Shown here: positions 17,714 to 27,473 of the stretch, piece by piece
How the letters are laid out: every line of letters begins with the position of its first letter
Numbering within the stretch: the first letter of the stretch is position 1
Source of the DNA: Mesorhizobium muleiense
GTDB lineage: Bacteria; Pseudomonadota; Alphaproteobacteria; Rhizobiales; Rhizobiaceae
DNA: 64,000 bases
Direction of reading: 5' to 3'
Assembly (NCBI RefSeq): GCF_900099905.1
Contig: NZ_FNEE01000027.1
Span: forward strand, 17,414 to 81,413
Notes under the pieces: model-generated
Databases searched by the model: none
Told to the model about the DNA's origin: nothing
Seen by the model: the letters and a program-made list of their open reading frames with translations, nothing else
Program-made: the position numbers and the translations under genes

Positions 17714-17803
17714 CGTCGCGAATCACTCCCTTGACCGGTTCTGTTTAGCATCGTCATCACGAATCTCGGAATGCTCGGCCGAGCAGGATATCGCTTGCAA
17801 TAC

Positions 17804-17822
17804 TTATGTACTCATTATACCA
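17804..17822 (+). promoter_or_regulatory. Candidate NanR-like operator between gntR and oiaX
   Basis: Sequence TTATGTACTCATTATACCA, 32 nt before the oiaX start and 91 nt from the regulator start. The right half CTCATTATACCAG is identical to that at 10164-10176. The left half is degenerate. It is placed to control both divergent genes. Confidence 0.6.
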
Positions 17823-17854
17823 GATTTCGAGGATCAGGGAACTTTTTTCGGACT

Positions 17855-19105
17855 ATGATCACCCTCACCTATCGCATCGAAACCCCAGGCAGCATCGAGG
17901 CGCTGGCGGCCAAGATCGCCAGCGACCAGTCGACCGGAACCTTCGTCGCGCTGGCCGGCGAGACCGAGGAGCTCAAGGCCCGGGTGGCGGCGCGCGTATT
18001 GGCGATACGGCCTCTGCCGGACGCCGATCGCCCGTCCCTTCCCGAAGCCGGCGACGGGCCCTTCAAGCGGGCGGATGTCAACATCGCATTTCCGCTTGAT
18101 GCGATCGGCACCGATCTTTCGGCATTGATGACCATCGCCATTGGCGGCGCCTTTTCGATCAAGGGCCTGTCCGGCATTCGCGTCGTCGATATGAAGCTGC
18201 CGGAGGAATACCGGGGTGCGCATCCGGGTCCGCAATTCGGTGTCGCCGGCAGTCGCAGGCTGACCGGCGTCAGGGATCGCCCGATCATCGGAACGATCGT
18301 CAAGCCGGCGCTTGGGCTGCGCCCGCACGAGACGGCCGAAATGGTCGGTGAGCTGATCGACGCCGGCGTCGATTTCATCAAGGACGACGAGAAGTTGATG
18401 AGCCCGGCCTATTCGCCGCTGTCGGAACGGGTGAAGGCGATCATGCCGCTCGTCCTCGACCATGAGCAGAAGACCGGCAAAAAGGTGATGTATGCCTTTG
18501 GCATCTCGCACGCCGACCCGGACGAGATGATGCGCAACCATGATCTGGTGGCGAAGGCCGGCGGCAATTGCGCCGTGGTCAACATCAATTCCGTCGGCTT
18601 CGGCGGCATGGCTTACCTGAGAAAGCGCTCCAGCCTGGTGCTCCATGCCCACCGCAACGGCTGGGATATCCTCACCCGCCACCCCGGTCTGGGCATGGAC
18701 TTCAAGGTCTGGCAGCAGTTCTGGCGGCTGCTCGGCGTCGACCAGTTCCAGATCAACGGCATCGCCTCGAAATACTGGGAGCCTGACTGGTCCTTCATCA
18801 GTTCCTTCGAGGCGGTGACCACGCCGATCTTTTCGCCGGAGGATTGCGCGCTGCCGGTCGCCGGCTCCGGCCAATGGGGTGGACAAGCCCCCGAAACCTA
18901 CCGGCGAACCGGCCGAACGGTCGATCTTCTCTATCTCTGCGGCGGCGGCATCGTCAGCCATCCTGACGGACCGGGCGCCGGCGTACGCGCCGTGCAGCAA
19001 GCCTGGCAGGCGGCCGTCGATGGCATACCGTTGGCAGACTTCGCCCTGAGCCACCCGGAACTGGCGCGGTCGATCGAGAAATTCGGCGACGGCAAAGCGG
19101 CCTGA
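17855..19105 (+). CDS. oiaX: RuBisCO-like protein, probable 3-oxo-isoapionate-4-phosphate decarboxylase
   Basis: 416 residues, RuBisCO large-subunit fold (form IV). Lys150 in GTIVKPALGL equals RuBisCO Lys175, but the next active-site Lys177 is Ala152. Carbamate/Mg residues are kept: Lys176, Asp178, Glu179 (DFIKDDEK). His266-Arg267 (LHAHRNGW) equal His294-Arg295, and Lys306 equals Lys334. RuBisCO His327 is replaced (DQFQING). The phosphate-site GGG is at 363-365. It cannot be a CO2-fixing RuBisCO. With a DUF1537 kinase 4 nt downstream and apsD/apnO nearby, decarboxylation of 3-oxo-isoapionate 4-phosphate to L-erythrulose 1-phosphate fits best. The transcarboxylase/hydrolase OiaT or a methylthioribulose-phosphate isomerase are alternatives. 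Confidence 0.75.
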   Translation: MITLTYRIETPGSIEALAAKIASDQSTGTFVALAGETEELKARVAARVLAIRPLPDADRPSLPEAGDGPFKRADVNIAFPLDAIGTDLSALMTIAIGGAFSIKGLSGIRVVDMKLPEEYRGAHPGPQFGVAGSRRLTGVRDRPIIGTIVKPALGLRPHETAEMVGELIDAGVDFIKDDEKLMSPAYSPLSERVKAIMPLVLDHEQKTGKKVMYAFGISHADPDEMMRNHDLVAKAGGNCAVVNINSVGFGGMAYLRKRSSLVLHAHRNGWDILTRHPGLGMDFKVWQQFWRLLGVDQFQINGIASKYWEPDWSFISSFEAVTTPIFSPEDCALPVAGSGQWGGQAPETYRRTGRTVDLLYLCGGGIVSHPDGPGAGVRAVQQAWQAAVDGIPLADFALSHPELARSIEKFGDGKAA

Positions 19106-19109
19106 CGCC

Positions 19110-20441
19110 ATGCAAAGCCTGCTTCTGAGCTATTATGGCGATGATCTCACCGGCTCGACCGACGTCATGGAGGCGCTCGAGCTCGGCGGCGTGCCAACCG
19201 TGCTGTTCATGCGTCAGCCGGACGAGGCCATGCTTTCGCAGTTCGGGCATTGCCGTGCCATCGGCCTGGCCGGCACCAGCCGAAGCGAGACGCCGCAGTG
19301 GATGGACATGCACCTCAACCGCGCCTTCGCCTGGCTGAAGACCCTGAACGCCGAGATCTGCCACTACAAGGTCTGCTCGACCTTCGATTCCAGCCCGGCG
19401 ATCGGCAGCATCGGCCGGGCTATCGAGATCGGCCGCTCGGTTTTTAGCCAGGACAGCGTGCCGCTGGTGGTCGGCGCGCCGCAGCTCAAGCGCTATACCG
19501 CCTTCGGCCATCTGTTTGCTGCCTACCGCGACAAATATTTCCGTATCGATCGCCACCCGGTGATGAGCCGACACCCGACCACGCCGATGGATGAATCCGA
19601 CCTGCTGATCCATCTGTCGCGCCAGACGGACCTCACCTCGGGGCTGGTCGACCTGGCGACGCTGCAGTCGGCATCGCGCTCGGAAGCGTTCGATCGCTTG
19701 CTCGCCGATGGCACCAACATCGTGCTTTTGGATGTCGCCAGCCTGGAAAGTCAGGCGCTTGCCGGCAAGGAGATATGGCGCGTTCGCCGGCCGGGCGCAT
19801 TCGTCGTCGGCTCTTCGGGCATCGAATATGCGCTGCTGGCCGAATGGGCCGCCAACCGGACCGTCCGTGCCGAGCCCAGCTTTTCGCCGCCGGGTGCGGC
19901 CGACCGGATCGCAGTGGTCTCGGGCAGCTGCTCGCCGACGACGGAACGACAGATCCGGCATGCTTTGACGGACGGTTTCGACGGCGTCGCGGTGGACCCT
20001 GTCGAACTGGTTTCCGAGGCCTCCAGCGATGCGATTGCGCGCGCGGCAGCAAGCGGGCGTGCCAGCCTCGAAGCCGGTCGCAGCGTCGTCCTCTACACCG
20101 CCCTCGGTCCCGCAGCCGACCGGGGCGCCGAAATCGATCGGCAGGAAGGCGCCCGCCACAAGCTTGGCCGCGGCCTCGGCGAACTTCTTCGCGAGCTGAC
20201 GATCGAACTGAAATTGCAGCGCGTGGTCATTGCCGGCGGCGATACGTCGAGCCATGCGCTCGGCCAGATGGGCGTCGATGCGCTGACGGTCAGGATGCCG
20301 CTGCCCGCCTCGCCGGGCTCGCCGCTTTGCGTCGCCCACTCGCGCGTCAAGGCGATCGACGGACTGGAGATTGCGCTCAAGGGCGGGCAAGTCGGTACCG
20401 ATCGCTATTTCTGCGCCATCCGCGATGGGCTCGGCGGGTGA
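19110..20441 (+). CDS. oiaK: Four-carbon acid sugar kinase family (DUF1537), probable 3-oxo-isoapionate kinase
   Basis: 443 residues, two-domain DUF1537 kinase. The N-terminal substrate domain begins LLLSYYGDDLTGSTDVMEALELGG, with the hallmark DDLTGSTD. The C-terminal ATP domain has VVSGSCSPTTERQI and GGDTSSHALGQMGVDALTV. Predicted to phosphorylate 3-oxo-isoapionate at O4 to supply the RuBisCO-like protein encoded 4 nt upstream. Other members act on threonate, erythronate or similar acids, so the specificity is inferred from neighbours. Confidence 0.8.
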   Translation: MQSLLLSYYGDDLTGSTDVMEALELGGVPTVLFMRQPDEAMLSQFGHCRAIGLAGTSRSETPQWMDMHLNRAFAWLKTLNAEICHYKVCSTFDSSPAIGSIGRAIEIGRSVFSQDSVPLVVGAPQLKRYTAFGHLFAAYRDKYFRIDRHPVMSRHPTTPMDESDLLIHLSRQTDLTSGLVDLATLQSASRSEAFDRLLADGTNIVLLDVASLESQALAGKEIWRVRRPGAFVVGSSGIEYALLAEWAANRTVRAEPSFSPPGAADRIAVVSGSCSPTTERQIRHALTDGFDGVAVDPVELVSEASSDAIARAAASGRASLEAGRSVVLYTALGPAADRGAEIDRQEGARHKLGRGLGELLRELTIELKLQRVVIAGGDTSSHALGQMGVDALTVRMPLPASPGSPLCVAHSRVKAIDGLEIALKGGQVGTDRYFCAIRDGLGG

Positions 20442-20588
20442 CAGCAGGCGCGCTGGATTTGCCTGATCTCACGACTTCTTGAACACGGCGCGGTTACCAA
20501 CACACGATAGCTGCCCCACATAAGGCGCCGTACGCGCAGCGGCGGGGCGGCGTAAACGCTCAAGCGGGGCTGGATCACGGCTCCGCGA

Positions 20589-21494
20589 ATGAACCAGCGG
20601 GATGCCGCGATGTCATTCAGACCATTGCTTGGTGACGGACGGGTTCGGAGCCAGGAGGAGAAGTCGGAGCCCCTGCAAACCGCGTCATGGGCCAGTTCTT
20701 CGATCGTTTTCGACAACCGGCGGTGGGCGTGCCGCGAGGCGGAACTGCGCTGGACAGCCCCTCATCATCTGATCGTGCTGACCGAAGAAGGCGGAACCTC
20801 CCATACATCTATCCGGCACGAGGCAAAATCGCTGTACGACGGAATGGACCGTCCCGGAGCCCTCACCTTCGTCCCCGCAGGCGCGGAGCGGCACGGCTTC
20901 TATCGCGATGTAGACCTCTCCTACTCAGCCCTGTGGATCGATCCCGATATCAGGCTTCCTGGCTGCGAACGCCTGAGAGAGCTGCCGATCCTGGTGAACA
21001 GGAAAGACGTGGTGATCGCCACGCTGCTAAGTTCGCTTCGCGACGAGATGGCACTCGGCCACCAGCCGGACACTGCCTATATCGAGCATCTGGTCGCCCT
21101 GGTCAGCCTCCGCGTGGCCGCCCTGAACCGGGAGCAACACCCGTCGGTGCGCCACGGCTGTCTCAGCCGTCGCGCGCTTGGTCGCGTTCGGGGTTACATC
21201 GATGCCCATATGAATGCCGACATTTCGCTAAGCGAGTTGGCTGCCGTCGCTGATATGGCCGTCGACAGTTTTGCGCGCCGATTCAAGGCGACGACCGGGC
21301 TTGCACCCTATGCCTATGTGATCGAGGAACGCGTCCGGCGAGCCGAGATACTGCTGAGCGAAACGGGCTTGTCGATCGGCAGCATTGCCTTTCGGCTCGG
21401 CTTTTCAAGCCAGAGCCACTTCACCACGACGTTCCGGCGTCTCAAGGGCGTGACGCCTCGGGCCTATCGGGTGAATTCTTCTCCGGAATCCTGA
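20589..21494 (+). CDS. AraC-family transcriptional regulator
   Basis: 301 residues (from 20589; an ATG at 20610 is also possible, neither has a clear ribosome site). N-terminal half is a cupin-like sensor (HHLIVLTEEGGTSHTSIRHEAKSLYDGM, FVPAGAERHGFY). C-terminal double helix-turn-helix is complete: ISLSELAAVADMAVDSFARRFKATTGLAPYAYV and LSIGSIAFRLGFSSQSHFTTTFRRLKGVTPRAYR. Located 90 nt before the molybdenum oxidoreductase operon in the same direction, so it probably controls that operon. Confidence 0.88.
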   Translation: MNQRDAAMSFRPLLGDGRVRSQEEKSEPLQTASWASSSIVFDNRRWACREAELRWTAPHHLIVLTEEGGTSHTSIRHEAKSLYDGMDRPGALTFVPAGAERHGFYRDVDLSYSALWIDPDIRLPGCERLRELPILVNRKDVVIATLLSSLRDEMALGHQPDTAYIEHLVALVSLRVAALNREQHPSVRHGCLSRRALGRVRGYIDAHMNADISLSELAAVADMAVDSFARRFKATTGLAPYAYVIEERVRRAEILLSETGLSIGSIAFRLGFSSQSHFTTTFRRLKGVTPRAYRVNSSPES

Positions 21495-21584
21495 TATTGC
21501 CGCCGGTTTCTTGAAAGAAAGCCGCCGCGCGCCTCCCCACCTGCAAGGTCGATGGGTGACAGAACTGCGACAGGGAGATCATGC

Positions 21585-22244
21585 ATGGCCAAAACAGACA
21601 CAAGGAGCGGGCCGACTCGTCGAACGGTGCTGGAGGGCGGGGTGGCGACCGGCGTGCTTCTGGCTACAGGTATACCCGTATACGCGGAGCCGGCCGGCGC
21701 TGTTGCGGCGGCCGCATCGCCGACGCCGGCGCCAACGATGCCGATATCGCTGCGGATCAACGCGAAGGATTTTGCCGTCGAACTCGACCCGCGGACGACG
21801 CTGCTCGACGCGCTGCGCAACCATCTCGGCCTCACCGGCTCGAAGAAAGGCTGCGACCACGGCCAGTGCGGCGCATGCACAGTGCTGGTCGATGGGCGCC
21901 GGATCAATTCCTGCCTGACGCTTGCCGCAATGCATGAAGGCGACGAGATCACCACGGTCGAGGGCCTGGCCGAGGGCGACCGGCTGCATCCGGTGCAGGC
22001 CGCCTTCGTTGCCCGCGACGGCTTCCAGTGCGGCTACTGCACGCCGGGCCAGATCTGCTCGGCGGTCGGTATGCTGGGCGAGGCCAGGGCCGGCTGGCCG
22101 AGCCATGCGAGCGCCGACGTGGCAGCGGTTCCCGTCGCTCTCACCGATGCCGAGATCCGCGAGCGGATGAGCGGCAACATCTGCCGTTGTGCCGCTTATC
22201 CGAACATCGTCGCTGCAATCCGCGACGCGGCAGAGGGGGCGTGA
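21585..22244 (+). CDS. paoA: Periplasmic aldehyde oxidoreductase, 2Fe-2S subunit
   Basis: 219 residues. N-terminal twin-arginine-like signal (GPTRRTVLEGGVATGVLLATG), so the complex is exported folded. Plant-type ferredoxin cluster CDHGQCGACTVLVDGRRINSC and the second 2Fe-2S cluster QCGYCTPGQ ... GNICRCAAYPNI are both complete. ATG 21585 follows CAGGGAG. First gene of paoA-paoB-paoC, the E. coli YagTSR arrangement, in which electrons pass from the molybdopterin subunit through these clusters to FAD. Confidence 0.9.
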   Translation: MAKTDTRSGPTRRTVLEGGVATGVLLATGIPVYAEPAGAVAAAASPTPAPTMPISLRINAKDFAVELDPRTTLLDALRNHLGLTGSKKGCDHGQCGACTVLVDGRRINSCLTLAAMHEGDEITTVEGLAEGDRLHPVQAAFVARDGFQCGYCTPGQICSAVGMLGEARAGWPSHASADVAAVPVALTDAEIRERMSGNICRCAAYPNIVAAIRDAAEGA

Positions 22245-22247
22245 GCA

Positions 22248-23234
<987 letters not shown>

Positions 23235-23240
23235 GGTGAC

Positions 23241-25529
23241 ATGATGACAGAGACGAAGACCTCAAACCGTCCTCGCGAAACACGCAGCGGCATCATCGGG
23301 CGTCCATTCGATCGCATCGATGGTCCGCTCAAGGTGAGAGGCGATGCCACCTACGCCTACGAGAATACGCTGGAGGGTACAGCCTTTGGCTATATTCTCG
23401 GCGCTGCCGTCGCCAAGGGGCGCATTGCCGAGATCGACACGGCCGAAGCCGAACGGGCGCCGGCAGTGCTGCTCGTCATGACGCACCGGAATGCGCCGGC
23501 CCAGCCGGATTTCGGCCCGGCGGTCACGCCGACGGTGCCGGAGGTCTTCACGCGCGCCCGGCCCGCGCTCAACAGCGAGCGGGTGCGCTATTACGACGAG
23601 CCCGTCGCGCTGATCGTTGCGGAGACGTTCGAGGCGGCACGTGCTGCCGCCGGCCTCATCAAAGTGCGCTACGACGAGGAGCCGGGCCTCTACGATCTGT
23701 CGGGACATGTGGCCGACGCCTACGCACCAAAGCGGACCAATGCCGGCTTCGAGACCGACAGCGTGATCGGCGACTTCGAGAGCGCCTTTGCCGCAGCTCC
23801 GGTCAAGGTCGATGCCACTTACCGGACGCCCTTCGAACATCACAATCCGATGGAGCCCCATGCGACGCTCGCCGCCTGGTCAGGCAACGAGCTGACGATC
23901 CATACATCGGCGCAAACCCTGGCGAATTTCCGGGCGGGGGTCGCCAGCACACTCCGCATCCCGCCCGAGCGTGTGCGCATCATCAGCCCGTTCATCGGCG
24001 GCGGCTTCGGCTCCAAGCTGATTGCCCATGCCGATACGATCCTGGCCGCGCTTGCTGCAAAGGTCCTGCAGCGTCCCGTCAAGATCGCGCTGACGCGACA
24101 ACAGATGTTCGCCAATGCCGGTCATCGCGCAGAGATGATCCAACAGGTGCGTCTCAGCACGGGCACCGACGGGCGGCTCACCGGGATCGCGCACGACGTC
24201 TGGTCGGCAACGTCCAGCTTCGAGGAGTACTGCGAGCAAACGGCAGTTTTTGCCCGCTCGCTCTATGCGGCGCCGAACCGTGTCACCCGCCATCGCCTGG
24301 TCCCGCTGGATATCAACCGCGGCGAATGGATGCGCTCGCCCGGCGAAGCCCCCGGCATGCTGGCCTTCGAATGCGCCATGGATGAACTCGCCGAGCGGCT
24401 CGGACTGGACCCGATCGAACTCAGGATCCGCAATGAACCGGCCCAGGATCCCGAGCGCGGCGTGCCGTTCTCCACCCGCAACCTCGTCGCCTGCATGGAG
24501 GAAGGCGCCCGCCGTTTCGGTTGGCAGCGAAGAAACCCGACGCCGGGCCGCGCCCGAGAGGGCCGCAAGCTCATCGGCTACGGCATGGCGGCGGCGATCC
24601 GTCCGAACTACATCGGCGCGGCGACGGCGCGGGTTGCGATCGACCGCGACGGTCGGGTGACGGCGCGGCTCGACATGACCGATATCGGGACCGGCACCTA
24701 TACGATCCTGACCCAGATCGCCGCGGACAGCCTCGGCGTGCCGATCTCGTCCGTCAAAGTGGAGCTTGGCGACAGCCGCTTCCCGCGTACCGCCGGCTCC
24801 GGCGGGTCCTGGGGCGCGGCAAGTGCAGGGTCGGCGCTGCACAACGCCTGCAACGCCCTTAGGGAACGGATATTGCAGGCGGCGCGGTCGAGCGAAGCCT
24901 CGCCGTTGCGCGGCGCTGGCGCCACCGAAGCGAGCTTTGCCGACGGCGAGGTCAGGCTCGGCCAGCGTTCGGCAAGCCTGACCGACCTCGTCCGGCGGAT
25001 CGCTCCCGACGGGTTCGAGGCCGAGGGTTCCGTAGCCGCCGGCGCAGCCACCCCGTCATACAAGGCTTACTCGCAGCATTCCTATGGCGCGCATTTCGCC
25101 GAGGTCGCTGTCGATTGCGATACCGGTGAGATCCGCATGCGCCGGATGCTGGCGGTGATGGGCGCTGGCCGTATCCTCAACCCCAAGACCGCGCGCTCGC
25201 AAATCATCGGCGGCATGACCTGGGGAATCGGTGCGGCGCTGATGGAGCAGACGGTGCTCGACCGGCGTTACGGCCACTTCGTCAATCACGATCTTGCCGA
25301 GTATCACGTCCCGATCAACGGCGACGTCCCGGAGATGGAGGTCGTCTTCCTCGAGGAACATGACGACAAGGCCAATCCATTCGGCGCGAAGGGGATCGGC
25401 GAACTCGGCGTCTGCGGTGCGGGCGCAGCTGTTGCCAACGCCATCTACAACGCGACCGGCGTGCGGGTGCGTGACTTTCCCATCACCCTGGACAAGCTGC
25501 TGCCTGCCTTGCCGGTGATCGCCATTTGA
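23241..25529 (+). CDS. paoC: Periplasmic aldehyde oxidoreductase, molybdopterin subunit
   Basis: 762 residues of the xanthine dehydrogenase large-subunit family. It oxidises aldehydes to acids at Mo-molybdopterin cytosine dinucleotide (family knowledge). Visible are the N-terminal domain (IGRPFDRIDGPLKVRGDATYAYE), the molybdopterin loops FIGGGFGSKL and GSGGSWGAASAGSA, and the catalytic Glu in FGAKGIGELGVCGAG near the C-terminus. No xdhC/paoD-type maturation gene is seen nearby. Physiological substrate unknown. Whether it oxidises plant aldehydes or a sugar aldehyde of the neighbouring pathways cannot be told from sequence. Confidence 0.9.
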   Translation: MMTETKTSNRPRETRSGIIGRPFDRIDGPLKVRGDATYAYENTLEGTAFGYILGAAVAKGRIAEIDTAEAERAPAVLLVMTHRNAPAQPDFGPAVTPTVPEVFTRARPALNSERVRYYDEPVALIVAETFEAARAAAGLIKVRYDEEPGLYDLSGHVADAYAPKRTNAGFETDSVIGDFESAFAAAPVKVDATYRTPFEHHNPMEPHATLAAWSGNELTIHTSAQTLANFRAGVASTLRIPPERVRIISPFIGGGFGSKLIAHADTILAALAAKVLQRPVKIALTRQQMFANAGHRAEMIQQVRLSTGTDGRLTGIAHDVWSATSSFEEYCEQTAVFARSLYAAPNRVTRHRLVPLDINRGEWMRSPGEAPGMLAFECAMDELAERLGLDPIELRIRNEPAQDPERGVPFSTRNLVACMEEGARRFGWQRRNPTPGRAREGRKLIGYGMAAAIRPNYIGAATARVAIDRDGRVTARLDMTDIGTGTYTILTQIAADSLGVPISSVKVELGDSRFPRTAGSGGSWGAASAGSALHNACNALRERILQAARSSEASPLRGAGATEASFADGEVRLGQRSASLTDLVRRIAPDGFEAEGSVAAGAATPSYKAYSQHSYGAHFAEVAVDCDTGEIRMRRMLAVMGAGRILNPKTARSQIIGGMTWGIGAALMEQTVLDRRYGHFVNHDLAEYHVPINGDVPEMEVVFLEEHDDKANPFGAKGIGELGVCGAGAAVANAIYNATGVRVRDFPITLDKLLPALPVIAI

Positions 25530-25702
25530 CGCGGCAAGTCTTGTTCGGGCATTTCAAGCTCAAGGACAAAGCGGCTGCCAATCCCTGCGTGCAGGTACTG
25601 GCCACGCCGGAACATATTGCCGCGTGAAATCTCCCTCCCCGGGTGGAAATTCCGGTAACACGCTGTACTATCTGCGAAATTACCGAAATCGGGAGGCTGC
25701 CG

Positions 25703-26710
25703 GTGCAGACCAAGAAGATCATCAACGACGGCAACCGCACTGTCGACGAGATGCTGGAAGGCATTCTGGCCGCGCATCCCCGCCATCTCAAAAGCATGGA
25801 GGGCAGCCCACGCTCGATCATCGCCCGCGATGGACCTCGCCAGGGCAAGGTCGGCCTCGTCATCGGCGGCGGCTCCGGCCACGAGCCGACCTTCCTCGGT
25901 TTCGTCGGCAAGGGGCTGGCCGACGCGGCGGCGATCGGCAATGTCTTTGCCTCGCCGCCGCCGGACCCGATCCTTGAATGCGCCAAGGCGGCCAGCGGCG
26001 GCGCCGGCGTGCTGTTCATGTATGGCAACTATGCCGGCGACGTGATGAACTTCGACATGGCCGCAGAGATGGCGGCGATGGATGACATCGAAGTGCGCAC
26101 CGTGCTGACCACCGACGACGTGGCATCGGCGCCGCGCGACCAGAGGCAAAAGCGCCGTGGTGTCGCCGGCAATTTCTTCATCTTCAAGGCCGCTGGTGCC
26201 GCCTGCGAGCGGATGCTGTCATTCGACGAATGCGAGCGTATCGCCAGGAAGGCCAATGATCACACCTTCACCATGGGCGTGGCGCTGTCGCCCTGTTCGC
26301 TGCCGCAGACCCGCCGGCCGAATTTTGAGATCGGACCGGATGAGATGGAGATCGGCATGGGCATCCATGGCGAGCCGGGCATTGCCCGCGGAAAATTGAA
26401 AACCGCCGACGAGATCACCGACGAGATGCTGGACAAGATCGTCGACGAGATGGCGCCGGCACGCGGCGACAAGGTCGCCGTGCTCATCAATTCGCTCGGC
26501 TCGACGCCGCTGATGGAGCTCTACATCATGAACCGGCGCGTCAAACAGCGGCTCGATGACATCGGCGTGTCAGTTCACGCGACCTGGGTCGGCAATTATT
26601 GCACCTCGCTCGAAATGGCCGGCGCCTCGGTGACGCTGATGCATCTCGACGCCGAATTGCAGACGATGCTCGACCATCCTTGCGACTGCGCCATGTTCCG
26701 CGCCGGCTGA
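25703..26710 (+). CDS. dhaK: Dihydroxyacetone kinase-like subunit K (candidate L-erythrulose kinase)
   Basis: 335 residues from GTG 25703, placed 8 nt after GGGAGG; a start at 25643 would add residues with no family match. Substrate-domain motifs: GGGSGHEP with His60, GNYAGDV with Asp113, and MGIHGEPG with His222, the residue that forms the covalent hemiaminal with the ketose. Followed by dhaL 12 nt later. No dhaM or PTS component is seen. With tetrulose-phosphate isomerases convergent on the other side, L-erythrulose (a C4 ketose) is a plausible substrate as well as dihydroxyacetone. Confidence 0.85.
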   Translation: MQTKKIINDGNRTVDEMLEGILAAHPRHLKSMEGSPRSIIARDGPRQGKVGLVIGGGSGHEPTFLGFVGKGLADAAAIGNVFASPPPDPILECAKAASGGAGVLFMYGNYAGDVMNFDMAAEMAAMDDIEVRTVLTTDDVASAPRDQRQKRRGVAGNFFIFKAAGAACERMLSFDECERIARKANDHTFTMGVALSPCSLPQTRRPNFEIGPDEMEIGMGIHGEPGIARGKLKTADEITDEMLDKIVDEMAPARGDKVAVLINSLGSTPLMELYIMNRRVKQRLDDIGVSVHATWVGNYCTSLEMAGASVTLMHLDAELQTMLDHPCDCAMFRAG

Positions 26711-26722
26711 AAGGGTGCATCC

Positions 26723-27361
26723 ATGACATCCATCGATGCAGCCGATCTGAAAAGAATGTTCGATGCGATCGCGGTGGCGATCGAAGCCGACAAGGACAGG
26801 CTCTGTCAGCTCGACGGGGTCATCGGCGACGCCGATCATGGCATCGCCATGGCGCTCGGCTTTGGGGCGGTGCGCGATGCGCTGGCGCCGCTGGAGCTCA
26901 CGGCAACCGAGCCGACTGTTCTCCTCAACACTGCGGCGAAGTCGTTCCTCAACGCCGTCGGCGCCTCGTCGGGCCCGCTCTACGCGACGGCCTTCATGCG
27001 TGGTGCGGCTGCCGTCAAGGGCAAGGCGACCTTGGCGGGCGCCGATGTCGTCGCCCTGTTCCAGGCGATGGCGCAAGGCATCCAGGATCGCGGCAAGGCG
27101 GAGATCGGCGAGAAGACGATGGTCGACGCCTGGCTGCCGGCGGCGCAAGCCGCGGCCGCTGCCCATGCCGCCGGCAAGACCCTGTCCGAAAGCCTGGCAG
27201 CCGCCCTCGAAGCAGCCGAACGGGGCGCCGAGGCGACCAAGGACATGATCGCCGCGAAGGGCCGCTCGTCGCGGCTCGGCGAGCGGTCGCTCGGACACAT
27301 CGATCCCGGCGCGGCATCGGCGGTCACCGTTATCGGCGCGATGCGAAAAAGCCTGGCTTAA
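26723..27361 (+). CDS. dhaL: Dihydroxyacetone kinase-like subunit L
   Basis: 212 residues, nucleotide-binding all-helical domain. The Mg-ADP/ATP aspartates lie in LDGVIGDADHGIAM. Further motifs are ASSGPLYATAFMRG, KTMVDAW and the C-terminal DPGAASA. It pairs with DhaK. In PTS-type systems DhaL is recharged by DhaM, absent here, so a direct ATP-dependent two-subunit kinase is more likely. The gene ends at the edge of an intergenic repeat shared with convergent rpiB. Confidence 0.87.
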   Translation: MTSIDAADLKRMFDAIAVAIEADKDRLCQLDGVIGDADHGIAMALGFGAVRDALAPLELTATEPTVLLNTAAKSFLNAVGASSGPLYATAFMRGAAAVKGKATLAGADVVALFQAMAQGIQDRGKAEIGEKTMVDAWLPAAQAAAAAHAAGKTLSESLAAALEAAERGAEATKDMIAAKGRSSRLGERSLGHIDPGAASAVTVIGAMRKSLA

Positions 27362-27473
27362 GCGCATCGCATCAATGCGACGCGCTTAAGCTCCTGTTTT
27401 ATACATGTCGTTATCCCAAAACCGCTGCGCACCCTCGGTTCACGCCCGAGGGCATGCTTTTGGGCGACATGCA
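27362..27473. repeat. Intergenic palindromic repeat between convergent dhaL and rpiB
   Basis: Contains CATGTCG...CCCAAAA (27404-27421) facing TTTTGGG...CGACATG (about 27458-27471) with a small internal CCTCGG/CCGAGG hairpin. The design resembles the mosaic intergenic elements common in Mesorhizobium-type genomes. Here it fills the whole gap between two convergent genes and may work as a bidirectional terminator. Confidence 0.55.

Noticed and set aside
17855..19105. Calling the RuBisCO-like gene a true RuBisCO (cbbL)
   Set aside because: The second Lys of the catalytic pair and His327 are replaced, there is no small-subunit or phosphoribulokinase gene, and the neighbours are apiose enzymes.
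21663..21683. GGTATACCCGTATAC sequence as a further NanR-type or GGATACC operator
   Set aside because: It lies inside the paoA signal-peptide coding region and does not match the spacing of either motif.
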